Origin: Nansenia antarctica | Lineage: Eukaryota > Chordata > Actinopteri > Argentiniformes > Microstomatidae | Assembly (NCBI GenBank): GCA_963989245.1 | Contig: OZ022345.1 | Span: 32,256,044 to 32,320,043 of the forward strand | Direction of reading: 5' to 3' | DNA length: 64,000 nt | Part shown: positions 9,690 to 19,977 of the stretch, one piece after another | How positions within the stretch are numbered: position 1 is the stretch's first letter | Layout: the number at the start of each line of letters is the position of its first letter | The notes under the pieces: model-generated | What the model was told of the DNA's origin: nothing | Seen by the model: the letters and a program-made list of their open reading frames with translations, nothing else | The model's database searches: none | Position numbers and translations under genes: made by a program

Positions 9690-10261
9690 TCACTCCATCT
9701 TGGGGGATCACTCCATCTTTTTTCTACTTCAATTGAGCCTCTGTTAAGTTAAGCTCCGTGCACACCGCGGACCGTGACCCACCGTTCTGGCGCAACCTGG
9801 TGGGATGGACTTGACGTACTTCAACGTGCGATGCAGATGCAAAGCTCTACTCGTGTTGCTAGCGAAGTTTCCCACAGAAGTGGGGAAAAAAACGTCAGAT
9901 AAGATATATAAACGTGTTATTTTGATAAACTGGACACATTTTGTGAATATATATGGTTACTTTCTCGCCTGAAAACATATCAAAACTTCATAAAATGACA
10001 TATTAACACTTGTAGAGCCAAATTACAGATTGTAGCCAATGGCGGCCAAAATTTAAGATTTTACATCTGAGGCGAGAGCTCTGGGCAAGAAACTACTTCC
10101 GGTTTACTTCCGGTTGTTTTAACGGATCCAACGCAACGCAAAAGCAGAATTGTTTTGACTGATTAGCGCACCCTGACGGTCAAGAAACGCAATGCAGAGC
10201 AAGGCAACTGATCAACGCAACTGCCCCATTGAGATGAATGACTTCCGGTGCAACGCAATGA
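9690..10261. repeat. Dispersed repeat shared with 27.13-27.30 kb
   Basis: The core 9880-10045 (ACGTCAGATAAGATATATAAACG ... CTCGCCTGAAAACATAT ... ACACTTGTAGAGCC) recurs in the same orientation at about 27145-27300 with roughly 90% identity by eye. Both copies lie next to 'TATGCAGTATG'-type sequences. The likely source is a non-autonomous DNA transposon. No coding sequence is seen. Confidence 0.6.
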
Positions 10262-11700
10262 CCTGGTGTGCACGCAGCGTAAGGCTGTGTTCAGAATAGC
10301 GTACTAGCATTCATCAGAGCAACACATCCGGGTACTTTGCTCTCCCGTCATGTCCACGCCCCTTTTTGGGTGATAGAAGCGGAGAAGTTTGAATGGCGGT
10401 CAATGGGAATTTCTGGTCTTTGCTCCTTTATGAATGAATGGTCTTTATTGTCATTGCTATAGTACAGGTACCAAACAACGACATTTAGGAGGTGTGGCTC
10501 CCCCGGTGCTAGGAAAGAAAAAAAAAAGAAAAAAAACACAAGAAGGGAAGGAGCTGGTTTACATAAATAAAGGCTATGTACACTATCCACTATACTATAC
10601 TGTACAGATAGACGACTAGGGTTGTCATATTGCACATAGTGTTATTGCACATTCATTTGAAGTGTCGCAGTTTGCAGGCTAGAAATGTACATATTTGTGC
10701 CTCAGCACTACACCTGATTTTATTTTAATTTTTTTCAGTCCAGCAGCTGCCATCAATCCGTCCAGACTGTCCAGGGCAGAACCTAGGTCTTTGCTGTGTT
10801 CAGGGCCTGGATTGCCCTGGGGTAGAGGCTGTTCTTCAGTCTGTTTGTCCTTGCGGCCATGGTCCTGTACCGCCTTTTCGAGGGCAGCTGGGTAAAGTGT
10901 ACGTACCCAGGGTGGGTTGGGTCTCTGGAGATCTTGGAGGCCTTTAATCCGATAAAATAAGAAAACCGTAGTGCTTTTTAGATATTAGGAGCCCAAATCC
11001 GATGGCCAGTTAGGCAAACTATTATATAGTGTCATTGCCGATCAATGATCGACGTCGTTATATAGAGAAAATTAATGAAATAGGGGTTGATGCATCAGAG
11101 CAGTCATACGTCATCTCCCTGTCATCAGGGATTTGTAGTTCTTCAGTTGATTTGCCGTGGTCCTAACGTCTTCACCTCCAGTCCCCCCAACAGCGTTTGC
11201 TTTCGTTTCTTCTTTGAACATTTATCTCCCATGATTACAATAGAAATATTATGCAAAGTAGCACTAGTCGATAGCCGTTATGGGTGAAGGGTTAGTAGGT
11301 ACTAAGTAGTACCTTAGTAGGCTAGATCAAATGAAGAACTACAAATCCCTGATGACAGGGAGATGACGTATGACTGATCTGATGAATCAACCCCTATTTC
11401 ATTAATTTTCTCTATATAACGACGTCGATCATTGATCGGCAACGACACTATATAATAGTTTGCCTAACTGGCCATCGGATTTGTGCTCCTAATATCTAAA
11501 AAGCACTATGGTTTTCTTATTTTATCGGATTAAAGTAGCGAAGACCAGAAATTCCCATTGACCACCAGTCAAACTTCTCTGCTTCAATCACCCAAAAAGG
11601 AGCGTGGACATTCTGATGACAGGGAGATGACGCGCAATTGCTCTGATGAATACTACTCATACTAGATATGACGTAGATTTTGAGTATGTAGTACGTTCAC
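10262..11700. mobile_element. Foldback (long inverted repeat) non-autonomous element, split by a LINE
   Basis: The left arm (about 10290-10429 plus 10946-11160) and the right arm (about 11325-11660) are inverted copies of each other. For example, GGAATTTCTGGTCTTTGCTCC pairs with the reverse complement of 11541-11566, and CATACGTCATCTCCCTGTCATC pairs with the copy at 11351-11375. The outer ends carry GGCTGTGTTCAGAATAGCG and GAGTATGTAGTACGTTCACAC, as in Harbinger-like MITEs of fish; that assignment is an inference. No transposase is present. Confidence 0.65.
10430..10940 (-). mobile_element. 5'-truncated LINE insertion with 5-bp TSD
   Basis: The insert interrupts the left arm of the foldback element between duplicated CCTTT sequences (10425-10429 and 10941-10945). 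On the minus strand it ends in ATTCATTCATTCAT after GACAATAAAGACC. A minus-strand frame at about 10783-10939 encodes a LINE C-terminus ending SLYPRAIQALNTAKT. A copy of the same family lies in the opposite orientation at 26467-26937. Confidence 0.8.
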
Positions 11701-11846
11701 ACTGTACAGTATGCAAGATTTGAGTATGCGAGAAATTTAGTAGGCGAGCAATTACTTCCGTGAAAATTGAAGTCAGTTACGATGGACACTAGCTCGGGTC
11801 CTATTTCCCAAAATGCATTTCGCGTCCAGGGTTGCAAAGTTGCGTC

Positions 11847-11947
11847 CAGGGTTGCCGGATGGGGCGGGTTACTGCCGAATGGGCTACTTGATTTTGAGGT
11901 TATAGAAAGTTTAGGCTGTAAATTGTCAATCCCATCTGGCAACCCTG
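11847..11947. mobile_element. MITE with CAGGGTTGCCAGATG ends (copy 1)
   Basis: 101 bp beginning CAGGGTTGCCGGATGGGGCGGG and ending CATCTGGCAACCCTG. It is one of five copies in the window (11847, 36550, 48337, 51712, 62425). The ends are about 15-bp inverted repeats. Other copies show 8-bp target duplications, as in hAT elements; this one has no clear duplication. Confidence 0.75.
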
Positions 11948-12026
11948 TGCGCTTTCAGCCTCGTCAAACTGCGTCATACAAACTTGTCATACAGCTTTTG
12001 TTTACATTGTCCGATAGCCTGGGGAC

Positions 12027-12170
12027 CGAAAGCTTGCAATAAACATCGTTTTTTGCACATATTTGAGTGTGCAGATGCTGCTTTTTTGCACTCTATTTGA
12101 TACTCTTCAGCTGCAGCACCCCAGCTAAGTCTGATCACGGATGAGCGGTGGTATTTTCACTATACTGGGA
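12027..12170 (+). repeat. Second copy of the 2.2-kb dispersed repeat
   Basis: Plus-strand copy of the sequence present inverted at 2186-2372. It starts CGAAAGCTTGCAATAAAC and ends GGTGGTATTTTCACTATAC. Confidence 0.55.
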
Positions 12171-13014
12171 ATTAACATGGTGAAATGCATTCTTAGACAA
12201 GGCTACATCGTCATGATTACAAATATGCCACTTGAAATGCATGAAATCCAAGTTTATTTGTGTCTTACACACATGTTCACCTAGTATTTGACTGTTTGTA
12301 GCCAAATCACGAATGATCCTAGTATTGTAGCTTCAGACGGACAAGTTGGTTGTAGTGCTTGCCCACGATATGTTATTGCTCATATATATATTTATTTTAA
12401 TCATGTTATTTTACCAACTGCTAAGACAACAATATAGTAAGCTAGTTACTTGAGCTAGCTAAAGATGTTGGCCCCCCAAATCATTTTACAACTTGTTGTA
12501 ATTATGTTACGATATTTCTGTCGAGTGAGTGAACTGAACCACCGTGGTGCCACCCCGAGAAGTGAACCGGGAGTAAACTCAATGAACAGGGAGTTCAACA
12601 TGCGTCAAATGCTTAAATTCACTCCGAGCAGTGTCGACATTGATGGGGGCAGGGTTCGAGTTATAAGCTGAACTCTGTGGGGGTCTCCAAAATAACAGTG
12701 CGAAATGTTCTCATGCACGCGCGAATCATGCCCACACAGCGATGGGACTTACAAGTTTTAATTAGCTATAGGCAGTAGCGGATTAAGGTGGTCAGTGGCC
12801 CTAGGCTACTCCTTTGTGTGAGGACCCCCCGCCCCCATACACAAGCCTCCCCCCTCCCCAAAATATACAACTCACGAGCACCCTGCACACACACACCACT
12901 CATAATGCTTTACCATAAAACCCTTAAACACTTTAATAACACAATAACACAACAGTGTTAATAATGCAAAGAATAAAAAAAAGGTTCAGTGCATTCAGTT
13001 CTGTCTCTATTGCT

Positions 13015-13125
13015 CTCCTCTCCCGTTGTCTCTCTGTTACTGTCCTGTTGTCTGTCTCTCTGTTGCTGTCCTGTTGTCTGTCTCTCTGTTGCTGTCCTGT
13101 TGTCCGTCTCTCTGTTGCTCCCCTC
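13015..13125. repeat. CT-rich minisatellite inside the hAT element
   Basis: Three to four copies of a 25-26-bp unit, GTTGTCTGTCTCTCTGTTGCTGTCCT. Confidence 0.85.
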
Positions 13126-13494
13126 AGCTCTAAATGAAAGAAATGAATTAGCTAATTAGTTGGCATGTAAACATATAGTTAGGGTTGGGTACAGTTTGGG
13201 TTTTATTCGATACCGGTGACAAATCGATACTTTAAAAACGGTACCGGTACAGAAACATCATCCTCATCCTCAAATCCCAACATATCCTGACGCTACAGCT
13301 GCAGGCTACTCATTTCACCACATCAACAGCCCCACATGAAACAACAGCTATAAAAGCGATAGTCACACATGTATCTCGGCCAATAATTTTGTTATTTTTG
13401 CTATACAGAAGGAGCGAAAAATACATTAGGTTAGTACACTAGGTTAGTAAAAAGTAAAAGCCACCTTACCTTTACGGAGACAAGATAGACCAAA

Positions 13495-13697
13495 GTGGTC
13501 TGTTTTCAGTAGGCTGAGTGGTCTGTTTTCAGTAGGCTGAGTGGTCTGTTTTCAGTAGGCTGAGTGGTCTGTTTTCAGTAGGCTGAGTGGTCTGTTTTCA
13601 GTAGGCTGAGTGGTCTGTTTTCAGTAGGCTGAGTGGTCTGTTTTCAGTAGGCTGAGTGGTCTGTTTTCAGTAGGCTGAGTGGTCTGTTTTCAGTAGG
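13495..13697. repeat. 23-bp tandem array inside the hAT element
   Basis: Nearly nine head-to-tail copies of a 23-bp unit (GTGGTCTGTTTTCAGTAGGC plus TGA), almost without variation. There are no spacers, so it is a minisatellite and not a CRISPR array. Uniformity of the copies points to recent expansion. Confidence 0.92.
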
Positions 13698-13848
13698 TAG
13701 CAGAGTCCTCAGTAGTAGCAGCAGTAGTAGTAACAGTAGTAGCAGCAGGGCTAACGTTAGGTGTCATAGCAGGTTTCTTTGATAAAAACCCGACATTTTC
13801 TAGGCTTGATGACCCGGTCGGCAGCAGTGGCCTTTTTTTGGGCGGCAT
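13690..13848 (-). pseudogene. Possible N-terminal fragment of a hAT transposase
   Basis: A 52-residue minus-strand frame starts at ATG 13848 with MPPKKRPLLPTGSSS and ends at TGA beside the tandem array. A basic, serine-rich start of this kind is common at the N-terminus of fish hAT-type transposases. The zinc finger and catalytic domains are absent. It may be only a relic exon retained by an internally deleted element. Confidence 0.35.
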
Positions 13849-14361
13849 GGTAGCTACTGTATGTATATACTCCTGTATAGCTAATGAATGAATGTTTGCT
13901 TCTCAATAATAGGCTAGGTGCACGATCTCACTACTTCCTGAAAGGCAACTGGTGTCTCACTCTATTGGTTTAATTGATTAATCAGCTGTGCACTGTGTGT
14001 TCCAACGGTTTACCGCACAGCTGATTAATCAACCTTTTGCTGTTGCACAATATTCTACTGCGCCCCATGGTGTCTTGGTGGTGAAGTGCAGGCAGTCAAA
14101 GGCATACTGTCATTCACAGGAGATTAATGGTGCGCGTAGTTCTTTTGAAAAACGTGTTTATTTTACAATATTTATAATATAAATTAAATAATATTCATTA
14201 CATTGACATTTTGATCAAATAATAGTTGTGGTAATGTATTATTAGCGACCCCCACAGATTTTTGATTTTACTGCCTTCATGGGAGCTCAGAGAGCCTCAG
14301 ACCATCTCTATGGGAGCTCAGCTCCCATTGGCTCCCACATAACTCGAACCCTGGATGGGGG

Positions 14362-14929
14362 TCTCCAATCGACTCCACTCAAAGTGATTTACAATCCCGC
14401 CCCTCTCCCCTGTCCGGACACATTTGAATTTTCACCGTAAGCCCCGGTAAAGCGACGTTATTAACCCGCAAAGAGTGTGCCCCGGGCACCGTATTTGTCC
14501 GTGAATAACACCGGCTAGGAAGGTGGTAAAAACACAATACTACTTTGCTAACTCCACCATCGCTATACGGTCATTTTTAGCCATCAACCACCCCGCTGGC
14601 ACCCCGGGAAGTAATGTTTCGAACCCCGAGAGCATGCATAAATGTCTATCCTGAAAGAGTGCACTCCCAGTGCGCACCAGACGTCTGTGGACGTCTTTTT
14701 TACAGCGAAATAAGGTCCGTCCGTCTGGCCGTTATTTCGACTGAATATAGCCGTTCGTCCGGTACGTCTCCCACATATGAGCGAACGTGTAGTTGCGAAA
14801 ATGTAAATGAAACATGCATGTAATATCAGTACTGCACTTCTGGTTGAATACTAAACTGCATTTTGTTGTATATAGTTGAATAAAAGTGAATCTAATCTAA
14901 TTAGTTCGTCAGAGATCTTCCACGATTGT
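14362..14929. other. Intergenic, nothing recognised
   Basis: Moderately GC-rich, unrepetitive sequence between the hAT element and the promoter-like region of the next gene. The 69-codon open frame at 14614-14823 has no recognisable feature. Confidence 0.35.
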
Positions 14930-15162
14930 TTGCGCTATTATTCCAATACAGCAGGTGGCGCTGTTGCAATTATTCTACCGTCATATAGAGGCTGATGTGG
15001 CCTCTGATTGGTCACTGAGAAAACGGAAGTTAGTGTGATGTCGTACAACCCACCAGTGTAGGGATTTAAAACGACGGCGAAGCTAACGGCTAACTACTTG
15101 CTACATTCAAGGAGAGACAAGATACCTATTTTTTCATCAACGGAAGCTTAGAAAAACCCACG
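14930..15162 (+). promoter_or_regulatory. Putative promoter and 5' noncoding exon of the DUF4806-like gene
   Basis: Contains an inverted CCAAT box (GATTGGTCA, 15006-15014) and an ETS-type site (ACGGAAGTTA, about 15024-15033). About 110 bp downstream is a GT donor (CCACG|GTAAGATGG) after 15162, giving a likely untranslated first exon (about 15060-15162). TATA is absent, as in many housekeeping promoters. The link to the gene rests on position and orientation only. Confidence 0.4.
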
Positions 15163-15332
15163 GTAAGATGGCACATTATATTCACTACATCCGTACATTA
15201 CAGACAAGGCGATCTTAGTTTAGGAAACATCATAACCACTGTATAGTCTTTAGCTGTTAGAGGCGCTCGCTGATGGCTAGTGGACTGTCCAGCGCGAATT
15301 CCTTTGTCCACACGAGACGCACATTCTTACAC

Positions 15333-15372
15333 GTGCACGCACACACACACACACAGCTCTTAACCCCCCCCC

Positions 15373-15412
<40 letters not shown>

Positions 15413-15462
15413 CACACATACACAGCTTACTCTTAACACACGTACACACACACACACATAAT
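15333..15462. repeat. (CA)n-rich microsatellite
   Basis: CA tracts interrupted by TCTTAACCCCCC and ATGTACACACATACACAG, in the putative first intron. Confidence 0.9.
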
Positions 15463-15605
15463 CACAGACACATACACAAACCCATAGTTGTACATTTTCT
15501 GTGTGACTGTCGTAATAGATTTGTGAGTGCCAGATGTTAACCTTTTTTCTTTTCTTTTTTACTCTTTAGCTTTCCCAGTGGAAACTCAAACGGGTCATAC
15601 TGTAA

Positions 15606-18600
15606 TACAAGGTGAGTTGTACTGCATGCAAGGCAGGGATCGAGAATGGCAGGGAAGAGGAGGGTGTCATACCGTACACTTGGATCGAAAAAAACCTTGT
15701 GCGGTGGCCGAAAAACAAACGAGCAGAAGCTCATAAATATAGCCATCCCCCTCAGGGCGACTGGTTAGCTTTTACCCTTGTCCAAACAAAGCTTGTGTCA
15801 GGTAAGCTTTTTATTTTTTATGATTCAATGGTTACACTTTCCTGAAATGCCTTCCCCTTGCCAATACAATATTCTTTAGAATCACTACCAAGTGAAGAAA
15901 CGATTAATATATATTTTATCTTAGTATTGTTCCCTTTTATCTTTTGACTTGTAGCTTCTCGTGATGAGTGCGAAGAACACAATTACACGAGCCAAACGGA
16001 GGAGGAAGAGGACGGAGGCAAAGAAATTCCATCTAAGAGGAAGAAGATCAAAAGAACATATGACGGTTTTGTTCCTGGTAAGTTAACTACTGAACTGAAA
16101 ACATTTAAATTGGTAGGTTAATTCATACTAGCACAGTGCCTGTGGACCTGGGGTGATTGTTCAGCGCTCTCTCTCTCTCTCTTTCTCTCTAGAAGCAGAT
16201 CTGTCAGATTACCTGGAAGAGGAGGATGAGACATCAAAAAGCACATCTGGAGGTTAGAAGTAGAAAGAGCATTTACCTCGAAATTACTATGGTTTTCTTA
16301 CCTCCAAAAGTGATATCACATTGTCTCACTGAGACATATTATCCTACCTCAAATCAATGACTCATCCCTACCACCTGGCTGCTGTTATTCCAGCATTTCT
16401 GACTGTGCTACGCCTCTGTGCCTTCAATGTATATCATACGTTTCAGCCTTTTGTCTCTTAGTCGCTTACTGCCATCTAGCAGTAAACAATTACTGAACGC
16501 AGCTTTAAGTACTACCAACTTAAGAGTTAAATGTAATGACTTATGTACTTATGATTTTCTTTTTATATTGATGTTTAGGCATACAAGACATGTTACCTTT
16601 CCCCACGCCACCCAGTGAGGTGAGGCCCACACAGAAAGGTGAGTTGTTGCTGTTGTTCAAGTAATGCTCGACAAGCTCCTATCTGAGGTTTCACACCGTT
16701 ATCATGGTCTTGTTTTTCAGTGTCTTTCTAACATGACATTTGTTGTATTTCAGGCTGTGAATTTGTGACACCAGGACGCTCTGCTACACAGAGACACTCC
16801 GGGACACCAAGCTGCTCCGATACATCCAGACGCTCAGAGACACCCAGACGCTCTGTTACACCCAGACGCTCAGAGACACCAAGACGCTCTCTTACACCCA
16901 GACGCTCTCTTACACCAAGACGCTCTCTTACACCCAGACGCTCAGAGACACCAAGACGCTCTCTTACACCCAGACGCTCTCTTACACCAAGACGCTCTCT
17001 TACACCCAGACGCTCAGAGACACCAAGACGCTCAGAGACACCAAGACGCTCTGTTACATCGGGACCGTCCAATGCAGAAAGACGCTCTGACGCACCCAGA
17101 TATGGTAAGATACTGGGCTTAGCTTGACGTTTTATTACAGAGAAGTATATTAGTCTGTTCAGTTGTTCAATATGTGATATATATTTTTATTTTAGTTTTT
17201 GTAGAGCACTAAGTGTACTATTGTACCTCTCTCTCCCACTAACTGTTTTTGAGGAATTTATCTAATATAGGTTAGTAGTGTTCAATTCCAATAAATTACG
17301 TTGCTTTGTCCTCTACAATTCTAAATAGTTCCCCATTGCTTCTTTTTGATTTAGCCTAAATTCAGCTTAAATGTTTGTTTGATTGTTTCAGAACGGTGGC
17401 TTTCAGAAAGGGTAGACGACCTGGAAGACGACCATGCCAGTAAGTACAGAATTGACTTAACTTGGATGATGCACTGGTATTTAGGCCTACTGTCACTAAA
17501 TATTAGTCTTCATGTCCAATTTTCAGAATTTAAGTGTGTTATGGAGAAGCTGGTTGCTATTCATGAGGAGGTCCGCCGCATGGGGAGAGCAGAGCCACAC
17601 GCCTCGGTTTGTCATATCATCAACAGAATGGAAGAGATGGAGCAGTTCAACAACCTGGAGGAGGGGCTACAACGTGAGGAAGAGAAGAAACTGATGGTGA
17701 CATTTGATTTACATTACATCAATTTCATTTAGCTGACGCTTTTATCCAAAGCGACTTACAAATTGTGTTTTAAGTTGATGCGCAAGTAAATGGCATAACA
17801 TCAGGTAAAATGTTTATTCTTGATTATTTGATTATTTTCCACTCAGATTTCACAGCTAAGCAAGATTGGAGGAAAGGATGTGAAGGACTGCGCAAATAAA
17901 ATCATGGACAGGTATGCTACATTGTGAATATATTGTGGTACCCCGAATGGGAAACAAGGTGGAGCACAGCAATCGAATGTGTTACTTGTTTGGGATAGGT
18001 GTTGGTGAAAGTTTGGGTTTTGATAGTACTGTACACAGGAGTACTGTACACAGGAGTACTGTACAAGTATTGCCCAAAACAATGGAAACACCACTCCATA
18101 AAACAAAGCCGCTGCCACATTTTCCACTCGTCTCTTCCTAGACTGTCTTTTCAATAACTTTTCTGTACTTATAGGCTTTTCACCAACAACCTCATGTCCA
18201 AGTTCAACATGAAGGGTCATCGCTCGAAGACCGCTTTTCAACCAACCAACCTCTACACCGTTCTGAATGGTATGGCTAATTTGGAGATTGTGAAAGCAAA
18301 ATCGCATCCTGTTGTGTGCTGTTCTTGTTAAATTGTTATTGCGTCAATTTTAGTCTACTAACTTAAACTTTTAAATGTGAGCTCGCAAGATCAGTATGGT
18401 CTCAAGGCTAAACTGATCCTAGATCAACACTCTGTCTCTGAGATGATTAATAAATAGGGGCCCTAAGTTCAAGAAACATACTTTATGACACACCATATGC
18501 TCTGCCTATAAAATGTGCGCTGAAGTTGCAGAAAGCATGTTTTGTGTAATATAACTATATATATATATATATATATGTCTTTTGGTGTTACAGCTGCAGT

Positions 18601-18739
18601 CAAGAAGTGGGATTCTAAGGCCACGGACCACATGATTAGGCTCGCTGTTGGGGACCACCTCAAGCATGCGCCTGGAAGATCGGGAGGTGGTGGTTACACC
18701 ACTGTAGTGCAGCCCAGAGCAGAGGTGCCACAAGCATAG
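15606..18739 (+). CDS. Multi-exon host gene with DUF4806-like C-terminus (5' end unresolved)
   Basis: Exons by GT/AG borders and frame: a first recognisable coding segment ending 15801 (open from 15606), then 15955-16077, 16193-16252, 16579-16638, 16754-17104, 17392-17439, 17527-17696, 17847-17911, 18175-18269 and 18594-18739 (TAG). Most introns are phase 1, and all joins keep one frame for about 430 residues. The first segment has VIPYTWIEKNLVRWP...W, resembling the N-terminal 'VPxSWI...WP' motif of fish proteins of this family. Next come an acidic region and a basic KRKKIKR (likely nuclear signal). An Arg/Ser/Pro repeat and a predicted helical region (residues of 17527-17696) follow. The last three exons (IGGKDVKDC, LFTNNLMSKFNMKG, DHLKHAPGRSGGGG) match my memory of DUF4806. 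Function is unknown; a nuclear, possibly transposon-derived role is a guess. The start codon and first coding exon are not established: a candidate 42-bp exon at 15570-15611 does not join in frame. Confidence 0.7.
16797..17060 (+). repeat. Coding 18-bp minisatellite (RRS-x-TP repeat)
   Basis: Within the 16754-17104 exon, about 13 tandem 18-bp units (CCCAGACGCTCTCTTACA and variants) encode a six-residue repeat PRRS(L/E/V)T. Every repeat has an S/T-P site and an RRS basophilic-kinase-like site. Because the unit is a multiple of three, copy changes would not break the frame. A minus-strand open frame over the same exon is only a shadow. Confidence 0.85.
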
Positions 18740-18744
18740 AGAAG

Positions 18745-19003
18745 GCAACCTGCCTACCTGCAAGCGATGGTCACCCCTCAAACTCCATCCCGCCCCCTCC
18801 GCCCCTCCACATCTGCCGGCCGACTGGCCCCACCATCATTACGCCAACGCGGTTGCCATGGTGCCCGGTCATGTCTCTTCTCGATACTGGCTCCCCGCTG
18901 GTGGAACGAACTTCCCACGGCTGTCAGAACTGCAGAGTCACTCCCCATCTTCCGTCGGAGACTGAAGACCCATCTCTTCACCCTACACCTTAACGTCTAA
19001 GGC
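18745..19003 (+). pseudogene. LINE ORF2 C-terminal fragment abutting the host gene
   Basis: A plus-strand frame at 18767-19000 ends in LAPRWWNELPTAVRTAES and LKTHLFTLHL, the characteristic C-terminal block of L2/CR1/Rex-type fish LINE polyproteins. It starts within about 30 bp of the TAG of the DUF4806-like gene and in the same orientation, so it probably lies in that gene's 3' UTR. Everything upstream of it in the LINE is missing. Confidence 0.7.
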
Positions 19004-19015
19004 CCAAAGGACAAT

Positions 19016-19307
19016 GACTACCATGGGAAAAACTCGATTTTTGTGCAATATTTTGGAATATTCTGTGGTATATATTCTGTGGTATTTTGTATTTTTTTTT
19101 ATATTCTGTGGTATTTTGTATTTTTTGTATTTTTACCAGGGGAAAAACTCGATTTTTGTGCAATATTTTGGAATATTCTGTGGTATATATTCTGTGGTAA
19201 TTTGTATTTTTTGTATTCTTTTTTATATTCTGTGGTTTTTTGTATTTTTACCAGGGGAAAAACTCTTGTGTGCAATATTTTGGAATATTCTGTGGTATTT
19301 TGCAATA
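19016..19307 (+). repeat. AT-rich tandem repeat of about 115 bp
   Basis: Two and a half copies of a unit beginning ACCAGGGGAAAAACTCGATT and running through GAATATTCTGTGGTAT. It follows the LINE coding fragment and may be a repeated LINE 3' UTR. Confidence 0.75.
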
Positions 19308-19455
19308 TTAGATAGATACTTTATTAATCCCCGTGGGGAAATTGTGTAAAATAAGGAAAGCTTCCTGAATGTGCGTGTCATCCTTGCACGCGCAGGGGCC
19401 ATGCTGGTCTCTATCACTCCAATGTTAGTAAGTATTGTTCTGCCTTGGGAGCAGT
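19308..19455 (-). pseudogene. U6 snRNA-LINE chimeric retropseudogene
   Basis: Read on the minus strand, 19455 to about 19348 follows U6 snRNA from its 5' stem to its 3' end: GGCAG..., CTAACATTGGAGTGATAGAG, GCATGGCCCCTGCGC, GGATGACACGC, and a TTATTTT end. It then passes directly into ACACAATTTCCCCACGGGGATTAATAAAG plus (ATCT)n, a LINE 3' tail. The U6 part has several substitutions and a 4-base GTGC-like insertion relative to the vertebrate consensus, so it is not a functional U6. Such chimeras are known to arise when a LINE reverse transcriptase switches template onto U6 RNA. Confidence 0.8.
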
Positions 19456-19498
19456 TCTTTCTGAACGTATTCAATGCATTTTTTTTAATTTTATGCTT

Positions 19499-19504
19499 AA
19501 TAAA
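19499..19504 (+). promoter_or_regulatory. Possible poly(A) signal downstream of the DUF4806-like gene
   Basis: AATAAA in CTTAATAAAGTACATG, the first good plus-strand signal after the gene's stop codon (about 760 bp away). Use by that gene is inferred only. Confidence 0.25.
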
Positions 19505-19689
19505 GTACATGTGTATTTAATAAATGGTACTTGTTTTTCTTATGCCAATGTAAAATCATGTACATGTATGGCAGATTTGATTCAAGAGTTAGATTTTTTT
19601 TTACAGAAATGTTCTAGGTATGGGAGGGAGCATTGTTTTTTTCCCTACATCGTACATAATCAGGTTGGCCAAAAGCAGGACGTCGATCA

Positions 19690-19920
19690 TTTGACCTGAA
19701 AACGTCTTTTCAACGAACTGGAAACAATGTATTTTCAACGAACTGAAAACCACGTCTTTTCAACGACCTATAAACCATGTCTTTTCAACGACCTGAAAAC
19801 CACGTCTTTTCAACGACCTAAAAACTACGTATTTTGACCTTGCAACGTCAACCAAATCCGGATGTAGAATAGACGTAGGGGAAAGTCGTCTTTTAGATGT
19901 CTTTTCAACGCAATTTTGCT
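19690..19920. repeat. Tandem repeat, ACGTCTTTTCAACGACCTGAAAACC type
   Basis: Five imperfect units of about 28-30 bp (CTTTTCAACGACCTGAAAACC). Then comes a related tail with AACGTCAACC and ATGTCTTTTCAACGCAATTTTGCTC. This type is widespread in fish genomes as the core of non-autonomous DNA elements. Confidence 0.75.
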
Positions 19921-19977
19921 CACTGGGCTCTCCTCGGCCGCTGCACGCGCCTCTCCTCGGTAACGTGGAGGTACGAA

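Larger units (their letters stand above)
12650..14353. mobile_element. Non-autonomous hAT element with perfect 8-bp TSD
   Basis: 1704 bp with 15-bp terminal inverted repeats (CAGGGTTCGAGTTAT at the left, ATAACTCGAACCCTG at the right). It is flanked by identical 8-bp duplications GATGGGGG at 12642-12649 and 14354-14361. CAGGG ends plus an 8-bp duplication identify the hAT superfamily. No full transposase is present. Inside are a CT minisatellite (13015-13125), a 23-bp tandem array (13495-13697) and a possible N-terminal transposase exon on the minus strand (13690-13848). Confidence 0.88.

Noticed and set aside
13495..13697. Evenly spaced 23-bp repeats that could suggest a CRISPR-like array
   Set aside because: There are no unique spacers between repeats, and the genome is eukaryotic. 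It is a minisatellite within a hAT element.
16728..17072. Minus-strand open frame of 114 codons with repeated ERLGV
   Set aside because: It is the antisense shadow of the RRS-x-TP coding repeat in the DUF4806-like gene, whose exon has proper splice sites on the plus strand.
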